Assembly (NCBI GenBank): GCA_021464525.1
Contig: JADRCO010001336.1
Span: 1-20,172, forward strand
Length of the DNA: 20,172 bases
Source of the DNA: Rhizophagus sp. LPA8_4_AMF
Taxonomy: Eukaryota > Glomeromycota > Glomeromycetes > Glomerales > Glomeraceae
Direction: 5' to 3'
Of this stretch, positions 12,201 through 20,172 are shown in pieces (position 1 is the first letter of the stretch; each line of letters opens with the position of its first letter). The notes under the pieces are model-generated. The model was given only the letters and a program-made list of their open reading frames with translations, was not told the origin of the DNA and did no database searches. The position numbers were made by a program, and so were the translations under genes.

Positions 12201-13724
12201 ACCAACATAACCTGCACCACCATCCAAACGAACACCGTTTCCACCAGCTGATCTATAGACCTCGATTTTCCCTGTATCTGGTTGGAAATTTTGGGCCGGA
12301 TCCTCAGTTGTTATACGACATTGAATAGCAAAACCCTGCGTATTAATTTTTTCTTGTGTTAAGTTAAGATCTGAAAGGAGTGATCCACCGGCAACATGAA
12401 TTTGTGCGGCAACTATATCAATACCAGTAATTTCCTCTACATTACAAAAAAAATGTTAATATTAATATTACTATTCACATGAATTTATGAAAAAGTTCGA
12501 AACTTGCCTGTTATGGTGTGTTCGACTTGAATTCGAGGATTAATTTCAATAAAATAATGTCTACCCTCTGAATCGACTAAGAATTCAGCTGTGCCAGCAT
12601 TTCGATAATTAACAGCTTTTGCGAGTTTGACAGCATCATCAAGGATTGCATCGCGAACTTCAGCCTGAGAGCATTCATAAATGATTTAATTAAGTATATT
12701 TTGACGATAATTTTTAATAGATAACATAACTTGATTCTTACACTAAGATTGACTGCCGGCGCGACTTCAACTACCTTTTGGTGGCGTCTTTGTACAGAAC
12801 AATCACGTTCGAATAAATGTATAACATTGCCGGCTCCATCTGCTAATAACTGAACTTCAATGTGTCTCGGCTTATCCAAGAAGCGTTCTAAGAAAACTGT
12901 GCCGTCTCCAAAAGCGGATAGCGCTTCCGATTTTGCACGTTCAAAAGAGTCAGGAAGTGAATCTGCATCACGAATCACTCTCATACCGCGACCACCACCG
13001 CCCATTGCAGCCTTAACAATGATTGGAAGCCCATATTCATCTATAAAAGCTTTTGCTTCTTCTAACGTAGAGACTGGGCCTGGTGTACCTGGGACAACGG
13101 GAACGCCGCACTGAATAGCTTTGGAAGTAAGTTCGATAGTTAACTTTATAATAATATCCGATCTACCTTTTAAAAACAATATATCATACCAAGTTCTCTT
13201 GCTTTAGTTTTATCACCCATCTTTTCTATTACATCAGGGGTAGGACCTATAAAAGTTATCCCGGCTGCTTCAACCTTTCTAGCGAATTCTGCGTTTTCAG
13301 CTAGAAATCCATAGCCTGGATGAATCATAGTTACACCGCGTAACTTCGCAATACGGATTATTTCATCTTGAGCTAAATATGCTCCCACAGGAGTATAAAC
13401 ATTTTGCGAGCCAACTTGATAAGCTTCATCAGCCTTATACCTATGCATCGATAATCGATCTTCGAAGCTAAAAATTGCAACGGTTTTCATAGAAAGTTCA
13501 TGAGCTGTTCGAAAAACTCGAATAGCTATTTCCTATTAGACCAATCAAATTATTAAAATAAAAAAAAAAATTAAAATTACCGTTAGAATAACTAAATTTT
13601 AGGTTACATATATTTATACAAGAGAAAATCATACACCACGGTTCGCAACCATCAATTTCTCAAGTTGCCCAAATATTTGGCTACTTTGACGAATTGAATC
13701 AACGGAATGTTCACGTTCATGCAT
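9279..13724 (-). CDS. PYC: Pyruvate carboxylase, complete, 12 exons
   Basis: Biotin enzyme carboxylating pyruvate to oxaloacetate (anaplerosis, gluconeogenesis). Minus-strand exons in order: 13724-13635, 13532-13190, 13118-12742, 12664-12508, 12436-11892, 11818-11587, 11506-11382, 11281-10379, 10303-10196, 10099-9712, 9621-9526 and 9442-9279. They sum to 3,528 nt, 1,175 residues, against 1,178 in yeast Pyc1, with phases agreeing throughout. Biotin carboxylase: VANRGEIAIR, ATP-grasp GGGGRGM (184-190), [26 protein letters not shown]. Carboxyltransferase: [11 protein letters not shown] (from 562), [19 protein letters not shown] with Lys737 at the usual carboxylated lysine, HVHTHD. C-terminal carrier: AMKM with biotinyl Lys1139. 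An in-frame stop just upstream fixes the ATG at 13724. The N terminus has no clear mitochondrial presequence, so it is probably cytosolic as in yeast. Intron 4 uses a GC donor (GCAAGT); the others are GT-AG. Confidence 0.97.
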
Positions 13725-13901
13725 AGTTGCTTAACTTCTTTTAGAGAACGAATAAAGTTCAAAGAGGAGGAAACAATTTAATTTATATACATTTGTAGAT
13801 ATGCTGATCTATCATAAATAGATATGCTAAATCAGTAAATCGGTTATCTTTTGTTTTTGTGGCAGTGTGACACTGATTATGTTACGTATTCTGTTCTATA
13901 T

Positions 13902-14122
13902 ATCGTGAGTAGTGATGGGACTTAAAAAATTTTTCTTTTTTTTTTTTAATTTAATAAGTATTATTAAGTACTTATTAATTAATTATTAAATAAAAATTAT
14001 TAACTTAAAAACTAAAAAGTCCTATTGCTAACTCGATTATTAACTTAATAAGTACTTATTAATTACTTATTAAATAAAATTATTAACTTACAACTTAAAA
14101 AGTCCCCATCACTAATCGTGAG
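13902..14122. mobile_element. 205-bp hAT-type MITE with perfect 8-bp target duplication
   Basis: The element spans 13910-14114. Its left end reads TAGTGATGGGACTT and its right end, reverse-complemented, TAGTGATGGGGACTT. Both match the TAGnGnTG start typical of hAT transposons. It is flanked by identical octamers ATCGTGAG at 13902-13909 and 14115-14122, the 8-bp duplication expected for hAT. There is no ORF. The interior holds two tandem 70-bp copies of the right half (13961-14030 and 14045-14114), the first ending in a decayed copy of the terminus. The perfect duplication suggests a fairly recent insertion. Confidence 0.9.
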
Positions 14123-14775
14123 AGAGTAGAAGTATCAAGTATATAACATTAACATATTGCCCGGTTAATATACAATAATTCATCTAAGATCCGAAAAATA
14201 TCGGATAGTAGATTATGCAATTTTGAATTAAATTAATTTTCCAAATAAAGAGTTGGTCATCGGAAATTTATTAAAAAGAATATCTTTGCATAATTCAAAT
14301 CTTCTGTATCGATTTTAACTATTAATATATTAGTTCAGGCCTGAAATCGAAATTAAAATAGGATATTAATCATATTAATCAGATAAAACCTCTATACAGT
14401 ATAAATGTTAATGCAAACGCCCCGAGAATTTACTTTTTCGTAAATCCAATGAAATTGATTAGATCAGATCATCATTTACAGATCTGCTGCGGATTTTTTT
14501 TTTTACTTATTATATATAGCGATTAGCAACAACTTTAAGACAGCCATTCATTAACGTAAAAAAAAAAAACTGTATCCTCATAGAATATTTAGAATATTTG
14601 AAGCATTTCAGTCGCGTTTTTTCTTTTCTCTACATATTCCCCTGACAAATATTATTCCATAGTAGATATAATAATTTTTTTTTAAAAAAAAAAAATAAAG
14701 AGCTTAATTTCCTCCTTAATTATAATTTTTGTGGTTTTTCTCTGTACCCTCGGGCATACACCCATTTATATCTAT

Positions 14776-14804
14776 TGCACTTTTCCCGCGTTAGGAAAGG
14801 TGCA
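14776..14804 (+). promoter_or_regulatory. Stable hairpin upstream of ornithine decarboxylase
   Basis: TGCACTTTTCC (14776-14786) pairs with GGAAAGGTGCA (14794-14804) in an 11-bp stem with one G-U type mismatch, around a 7-base loop CGCGTTA. It lies 219 bases before the ODC start codon. If transcribed it would be a structured 5' leader element; otherwise it could be a palindromic protein-binding site. Confidence 0.5.
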
Positions 14805-14903
14805 CTGTCATCACGGCGCTACAAAAGAAAGTCGTTAAGTTAATTGTCTTCCGGGGTCATCAGGTATATCACCCAAAAGTGAAATAAAGCTATAAATTTA
14901 ATA

Positions 14904-14912
14904 ATGAAATAA
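14904..14912 (+). CDS. Minimal upstream ORF (ATG AAA TAA) in the probable ODC leader
   Basis: A two-codon ORF ends just before the second upstream ORF begins. Whether it is transcribed or translated cannot be told from sequence; such minimal ORFs also arise by chance in AT-rich DNA. Confidence 0.25.
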   Translation: MK

Positions 14913-14915
14913 AAT

Positions 14916-14990
14916 ATGAACATCCTCATTAAATATCCTTGTTCTATGAAGCGGTCACCTCCCTGGCACTACAATTTTAGCGTCGCGTGA
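14916..14990 (+). CDS. 24-codon upstream ORF in the probable ODC leader
   Basis: ATG at 14916 opens 24 codons (starting MNILIKYPCS, ending HYNFSVA) and stops with TGA at 14988-14990, 32 bases before the ODC ATG and in a different frame. Polyamine-pathway genes are often controlled by upstream ORFs, so this could modulate ODC translation. There is no direct proof that the mRNA begins upstream of it, and a leader intron could remove it. Confidence 0.4.
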   Translation: MNILIKYPCSMKRSPPWHYNFSVA

Positions 14991-15022
14991 TAAGTTGCCG
15001 TACTGTTTCGGATACAGTTGCC

Positions 15023-16673
15023 ATGAAAAGACAAGTGGAAATCGATCAAATTCATCCAAAATTATTCGCTACTAAGCGTACCAAATGCGAATCCACTCAA
15101 AAAGATGTCTTCTCCACTAACAAAAATGACCTGCCACGTATTAGCATGTTATCCGTTGAAGAGGTTTTAAAATCTCACGTATTGTCTCTCGATATAGACA
15201 ATTGTGAAGCTGAAAATGATAATGCTTTCATTGTCGCTGATCTTGGCGAGGTTTATCGTCAGCATCTTCGTTGGCAGACTCATTTGCCTCGAATTAAACC
15301 GTTTTATGGTAAATTGAAGTAATAATTTGTAAAGTAAATGTCAAATTTTTAAACCATTTTTTTATTTTTAACTTGAGGGTTTGCATATTTCTCATCTTTA
15401 ACCTTATGTTGAGTAGCAGTCAAGTGCAATGCAGATCCTATGTTACTTAAACTATTGATAGCTTTAGGAACTGGATTTGATTGTGCTAGTAAAACCGAAA
15501 TTCAAACTTTACTTGACATGGGAGTAGATCCGTCTAATATTATTTATGCTAATCCATGCAAACAAGGATCCTTTATACGATTTGCCGCTGAGCATGATGT
15601 TAAAATGATGACGTTTGATAATGTTGAAGAACTTCACAAGATCAAACGTTTCTTTCCTAATGCTCAATTAGTCATTCGTATTCTCACTGATGATTCTAAA
15701 GCTATTGTCAAGCTGAGTGCCAAGTTTGGTGCTTCTTTAGATAATACCGGGTTTCTTTTACAAACTGCCCGCGAATTAGGCTTAAGTGTCATTGGCGTTA
15801 GGTAAATGTTATTGAAATATATAGATTTTGTTTCATTTTTATAACAAAATTTTTCAATCTTTTTATTAGTTTCCATGTTGGTAGTGGTTGTTATGATGAA
15901 AATGCGTATGTTGACGCTATTAATAGGGCAAGATTTGTCTTTGATCAAGCAACAGAATTAGGTTTCAATTTTCATTTACTTGATGTTGGAGGCGGATTTT
16001 CATTTTCACGTAAAAACAACGAAGTTACTTTTGAAAAAATTGCGTCTGTTCTTGGGCCTGCTATTGACAAATGTTTTCCTTCCGATAACATTCGTGTTAT
16101 TGCTGAGCCTGGACGGTATTACGCAGCTCCAGCTTTTACCATTGCTACACATATCATTGCCAGAAGAATAGTTCGTAGAGATCTTGATGAACATGTTCCA
16201 AATATGGATGTTATTCAAGATGAAACACTTGTGGCTGGTGACGACCATCCATCATTTATGTGTAAGTATATCACAAATACAATTGATATTCTTTTAGTAA
16301 TACATCCAATATTAATAAAAATTTTTAAATAGATTATATTAATGATGGTTTGTACGGCACTTTCAACTGTATTCTTTTCGATCATCAAATCGTTACTCCT
16401 AAAGTTTTAATGAAGGGAGGAAAATTTTTGTTTGGTGAAAATTTGGACGAACCTGAATACAATTGCTTCATTTGGGGACCAACTTGCGATTCTATTGATT
16501 GCATCACCAAAAACGGAAATCTTCCTGAATTATCACCTGGTGATTGGTTATATTTTGAAGAAATGGGAGCTTATACAATTTCAGCATCCACAAAATTCAA
16601 TGGGTTTAGGAAAAGCAAAATCATTTATACCACCACTGACCCTCATGTTTTTACCATTCTCGATGGTGCATGA
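15023..16673 (+). CDS. SPE1: Ornithine decarboxylase, complete, 4 exons
   Basis: PLP-dependent enzyme converting ornithine to putrescine, the committed step of polyamine synthesis; cytosolic homodimer. My exon model is 15023-15308, 15417-15801, 15870-16261 and 16333-16673 (1,404 nt, 467 residues), all GT-AG with matching phases. Key residues: Lys98 in PFYAVKCN binds PLP. Then come GFDCASKTEIQ, IIYANPCKQ, DDSKAIVKLSAKFGA, FHVGSGC, the phosphate-binding DVGGGF and EPGRYY. Active-site Cys406 is in WGPTCDSID. An in-frame GTG at 14987 is not a plausible eukaryotic start, so the first ATG of the frame at 15023 is used. The first 70 or so residues are variable, as usual. It is divergent from pyruvate carboxylase and about 5.8 kb from spermidine synthase. 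Family control normally involves antizyme; no antizyme gene is in the window. Confidence 0.97.
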
Positions 16674-16903
16674 CATTTATTAATAAAATGTATACGTTCC
16701 TTAACATTACTGGAGATTTGGCTTAATATTAAAAGATTTTTTTAAAAGAAATTCGTTTTAATTATTGAGTTAAAACATATGGCATGTACAACTTCGAAAC
16801 TGCCATGGTGAAAATGGTATGTTGATTTAATTCTAAAATGACGAAAAAAAAAACAAAATGCAAAGTATTTGTTAACAATTTGTCATTTTTTGGAGGTTTT
16901 CAC

Positions 16904-16970
16904 TATTTCATTATATAAATAATGAAATAATGTTGATTGGTCAACCTTAAATATTTGGCTACCAAATATT
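16904..16970. repeat. Two adjacent perfect hairpins downstream of ODC
   Basis: TATTTCATTAT at 16904-16914 pairs perfectly with 16919-16929 across a 4-base loop. AATATTTGG at 16950-16958 pairs perfectly with CCAAATATT at 16962-16970 across a 3-base loop. They begin 230 bases after the ODC stop, probably beyond the mRNA end. They could be remnants of a fold-back element. Confidence 0.6.
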
Positions 16971-17309
16971 ACAAGTGTTGCAGATCATTATTTGCTAATC
17001 CTGATAAAATTTATTATACAATTTATATTATATTATCTATACTATATAAATTTACACTTTTCAGTAAAAAAGTATCTAGTCACCTATAATTCTGATCAGA
17101 ATTGCATGTTACAGAGGTGTTTTAAATTTGCTATTCTTATTAGAGAATATTAATAAATTTATATTATTGGATCCATCTTAATGAGAGAAATTTAATGGTA
17201 GTAAAATCTCATTTCTAATATCAATATTAACTGAATTATTGTAAAAAATGCATTTTACTATATGTTATTTTTAAGTTAAATGAGAGTTTTTCTGTGATCT
17301 AATACTTTA

Positions 17310-17344
17310 GATTAATCAAGTTAATTATTCAACTTGATTTAATC
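17310..17344. repeat. Hairpin GATTAATCAAGTT / AACTTGATTTAATC
   Basis: A 13-bp stem with one bulged base and an 8-base loop in AT-rich intergenic DNA. A related string (CCAACTTGATTCAAAT) recurs near 17409. Function unknown. Confidence 0.5.
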
Positions 17345-18264
17345 CATTTAGAATTCTAGTAAATATTTTTTTTTTACAGTTTGATTAATAGTAAAGCTTT
17401 GAATGATCCAACTTGATTCAAATTTCAGATTAAATTTTCTAATTAGTTGAAATTATTTTTATTTAATAATTCACCATCTAGTAATTATAAAAGGACAATT
17501 TATAGCTCATTAAAATCTTCTTATTGAAAGCTTTCAAATGGTATTAAAATTATCTTTCTAGTTTAATAAATGGCAAGTTATTGTAAAATTTTTTAAAAAA
17601 TTATTATATATCTATTGAAGTTAAAAAGATGATTTTAGTATTATTTGAAAATTCTTAATAAGAAAGAGGATTCTAATAAGTTATAAATTATTTTTTTACA
17701 ATTACTAAATAGTATAAAAATAATTTTGACTATTCAGAAAAAAACTGAAATATAAAATTAAATTTAAACTATTCAAAACTTTAATTAATGGTACTATTAA
17801 ATAACTGTATTTTATTATATTTAACTTAATACTGATTAATAATAAAGTCTTTTTACCTTCTAAGGCTTTATATATATATATAATATTTAATAATATTTTA
17901 AATAATTAATTCTATATGTTAAATTAACAAAAAATATTTAAGTATATTAAAATCTTTTAATTCTAAACTTAAAACAAGTCCTATAAAAAGAATAATTAAA
18001 ATTCTTTAAATATTAAGTAATTCAGCAAAATATTATATAATATAGTAAATGTAAATTAAGAAATATTTTTTTTTTTTTTACAATACTTCTTATTAAATAT
18101 ATTACCTTTAGCAGTAATATTCTTGAAAGCTTCCAATAACTTTTTATTGGAATTGAATTCTTCAAAGTTTTTTTAATTCCAATTTTCCAATAATTTTTAA
18201 TCTTTATTAAATTAAATAAATATACTGTATCCTTTTGATTTTAAATATCACCTGATTTTAAGCA

Positions 18265-19005
18265 CTACTATCTAGGGGTTAGATAAATTAACGGGGGGGG
18301 GGCCAACTTAAGGTTACACAGGCTGATCAATAATAACCAGAACTGTCATCACCATAAATTGGTTACACAATCGAAATCTACTATAAAATTGCGCAAATTT
18401 TTTACTTTTTTTTATTTTTTGCGACGCGTACGCACAGAAAAGCAGCCGATCTCAGAAGTCAAGGTTATATATGCTAGCTCTATATAGGCGAAGTTTTTTT
18501 ATTAAAATTAGACCACTGGTTGCTTTGTTCTTAATTTTATATGTTTTTTGCTCTTTTATGATAGAACATTAAAATTACATCCTTTTTTTTTCGAGATTTC
18601 AATAAGTATATACTAAATATTTTTATGTAAAACGTTTTAAAATAGCTTTTTCTTCTTTTATTATGTATTATTTTCAAGTGTGTAATAAAATTTTATATGT
18701 TTTTGAGGTATTTCAAACAGCCGATCCAAAATTTAAAAAAATATAGACAGAATATTTTGAAAAAAAAAATATTTTCGTGTAGTTTCACATTTCGTCATTA
18801 CCGATTTATCATTTTTTTTTCATAGATTATATTGATTATCGGCAGATCTTTCACTTTAAACATGGGGTACCGTTGCATTTTACTATTAACTCATAGTAAT
18901 TTACATATGGAGACAGTTTTAGTGATCATTTGACCAGTCTGGTTAGCCTGTGTAACATATGTGTTGGCCCCCCCCCCGTTAATTTATCTAACCCCTAGCT
19001 ACTAT
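18265..19005. mobile_element. 727-bp non-autonomous DNA transposon with poly-G inverted ends
   Basis: The element spans 18272-18998. The first 36 bases of the two ends are a perfect inverted repeat: CTAGGGGTTAGATAAATTAA, then C, ten G and CCAAC. After a divergent 6-7 bases, TTACACAGGCT matches again, giving ends of 53-54 bp. Identical heptamers CTACTAT flank it (18265-18271 and 18999-19005), a 7-bp target duplication. The interior has no ORF of note, so it is non-autonomous. It is less AT-rich than its flanks (GCGACGCGTACGCAC near 18421). Superfamily is uncertain: a 7-bp duplication does not fit hAT (8), Mutator (9) or Tc1/mariner (TA) cleanly. Confidence 0.88.
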
Positions 19006-19420
19006 GATAGGATTTCAGATAATTGTAATTAAGGTCATATGTTCTATATTAAAATTTTTGAAATTTTATTATTGCCATTCTGAATTTCATTTAAAAGCTA
19101 TAGATATAAAACTTTAATAAAAGAATTGTCTTATTATTATTTATAATTTTATAATTTAAAAAGTAATATTTATTAATATAATATATTATTTTTTTGTATA
19201 TTTCTAGTATACTGATATTAAAAAAATATATACTTATCTCAAATTCTAATCAGTAAATTTACAAGATTTTGGTATTAAAAGATTCTTCTTTTTAAAAGAC
19301 ATATTTTTTTCTATAGTAAATAATAATATTAACTTAATAAAATTACATGTTAAATGAGAAGTAAAGTTAAAAATATAGTAAAACGTGACCTTAATTATAA
19401 TTATCTAAGGTCCTATCATA
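19003..19420. repeat. Fold-back repeat pair with 35-base arms, 31 of 35 matching
   Basis: The arm at 19003-19037 (starting TATGATAGGATTTCAGATAA) is the inverted copy of 19386-19420 (ending CTAAGGTCCTATCATA) with four mismatches, 348 bases apart. This looks like an older fold-back or MITE. The 727-bp element inserted at its left edge, since the CTACTAT duplication overlaps the start of the arm. No target duplication of its own was found. Confidence 0.6.
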
Positions 19421-19812
19421 ACTTAGTAAAAAAATTTAAAAAAAACATATATAAATAATATTAAAAATACTTTCAAATTTAAGTACTATCTATAATTTTA
19501 ATGTGATTTTTCTGTTAAAAAGTGATACTTAAAATCAGGAAAATATGTATTTTATATTCTTGAAAACTTCCAATAAAAATTTATTGAAATTGAAGTATAC
19601 ATTAAAATTGTAAGTTAAAAATCCTAAAATATGTTTAACTTTTTAATAAACATTAATACTTTCAAATAATACTAAACATATATTACGTAAAATACAGATT
19701 ACCTAATAAGTATAAAAAAAAATAATATAAACCTAATTACTCTATTATACATTAAGAATTACATAACTGAAGAATTGCAGAAACACATCATATTTGCTTA
19801 ATTATCCCATAA
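19421..19812. other. AT-rich intergenic DNA before the LINE fragment
   Basis: No gene. A near-palindromic block at about 19556-19595 (TTCTTGAAAACTTCCAATAA and on) closely resembles one at about 18119-18160 on the other side of the 727-bp element, so both flanks share a repeat family. Confidence 0.5.
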
Positions 19813-20172
19813 TTAGTAAAATGCCTTTTGCCCGCAGCAGACCCTAGTACGAAACATGACATTATATCTCTAAAAGTAGCATGTGTAGCATTCACGGATG
19901 ATACGGCTTGGGTCGCAAGTAATCAAGCAGAAATGAATAGAATTATAAACATTTCCGGATCGTTTTATGCTCTGAATGATATCAAAATTAATGGGGATAA
20001 GTCCGAACTACTAGTATGGAACAACAAATCAAGGCATCAACAACTACATATCGGTTCTGATCTCACTACAATCAAACCGAATCATCAATCCAAGGAATCT
20101 AGATATCTAGGTATATACATTAGAACACGCGCAGGACAAAATCATATATTAAAGAGGATACAGAATGAAATT
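19813..20172 (+). mobile_element. LINE-type reverse transcriptase fragment, cut by the window edge
   Basis: An open frame of 120 codons runs from just after a stop at 19810-19812 to the right edge. It shows the reverse transcriptase catalytic box in VACVAFTDDTAWVAS (the F-x-DD motif, first Asp at 19897). Then come NDIKINGDKSELLVW and the thumb-side ESRYLGIYI, the usual order in LINE elements. Recognisable protein begins only at about 19830-19840, directly after AT-rich DNA, so the N-terminal endonuclease and fingers are missing on this side. That is typical of 5'-truncated copies. The visible part has no stop codon. The rest lies outside the window. Confidence 0.85.

Larger units (their letters stand above)
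13725..15022. promoter_or_regulatory. Divergent promoter region between pyruvate carboxylase and ornithine decarboxylase
   Basis: 1,298 bases separate the two start codons. The PYC-proximal 185 bases have nothing distinctive. An hAT-type MITE sits at 13910-14114. A palindromic T9A12 tract lies at 14675-14695. The ODC-proximal 280 bases are clearly richer in G+C than the surrounding intergenic DNA and contain a strong hairpin and short upstream ORFs, suggesting a transcribed leader. No TATA box can be assigned with confidence. Confidence 0.6.
16674..18264. other. AT-rich intergenic DNA downstream of ornithine decarboxylase
   Basis: No gene. The first 100 bases or so must hold the ODC 3' UTR. 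Several hairpins are present (separate entries). From about 17000 the sequence is AT-rich with short motifs recurring in variant form (for example ATTGTAAAA, CTTGATTnAAT, GAAAGCTTnC), suggesting decayed repeats, but no clear boundaries or target duplications were found outside the element starting at 18272. Confidence 0.6.

Noticed and set aside
14987-15022. Extended N terminus for ornithine decarboxylase from an in-frame GTG
   Set aside because: GTG is not a normal start in nuclear genes, the added residues are not conserved in the family, and the ATG at 15023 is the first in frame.

Overview
The window looks like nuclear DNA of an AT-rich, intron-rich fungus. The base composition is very AT-rich, introns are short (mostly 65-230 nt, GT-AG), and all recognisable proteins are fungal/opisthokont housekeeping types. 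Long AT intergenic stretches carry small DNA transposons and a LINE-type reverse transcriptase. Together these fit an arbuscular mycorrhizal fungus (Rhizophagus/Glomeromycotina-like); that placement is inference, not proof.

Layout, left to right: (1) 1-2001, AT-rich non-coding DNA with a transposon-end-like motif at the very left edge. (2) 2002-2829 (-), an unrecognised low-complexity protein. (3) 2830-4683, non-coding, rich in A/T tracts and simple repeats. (4) 4684-6144 (-), an intronless SUN-domain nuclear-envelope protein. (5) 6145-7511, the divergent promoter region shared with the next gene. (6) 7512-9175 (+), spermidine synthase in 8 exons, with a 115-bp TA-flanked MITE in intron 1. 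(7) 9279-13724 (-), a complete cytosolic-type pyruvate carboxylase in 12 exons, including one GC-AG intron. (8) 13725-15022, a divergent promoter region holding a 205-bp hAT-type MITE with a perfect 8-bp target duplication, a strong hairpin and two short upstream ORFs. (9) 15023-16673 (+), ornithine decarboxylase in 4 exons with all catalytic residues. (10) 16674-19812, a 3.1-kb AT-rich repeat region containing a 727-bp inverted-repeat element with a run of ten G in each end and a 7-bp target duplication, plus hairpins and a fold-back. (11) 19813 to the right edge, the start of a 5'-truncated LINE reverse transcriptase.

Metabolically, two consecutive enzymes of polyamine synthesis lie about 6 kb apart. 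Ornithine decarboxylase makes putrescine and spermidine synthase makes spermidine, and only the anaplerotic enzyme pyruvate carboxylase sits between them. The order is divergent/convergent (SUN<- ->SPE3 ><PYC<- ->SPE1), so each polyamine gene shares a promoter region with a minus-strand neighbour. I see no unmistakably new biological system. The most distinctive signals are the polyamine gene proximity, the ODC leader architecture and three separate small DNA transposons, two of them inside gene-regulatory or intronic space.
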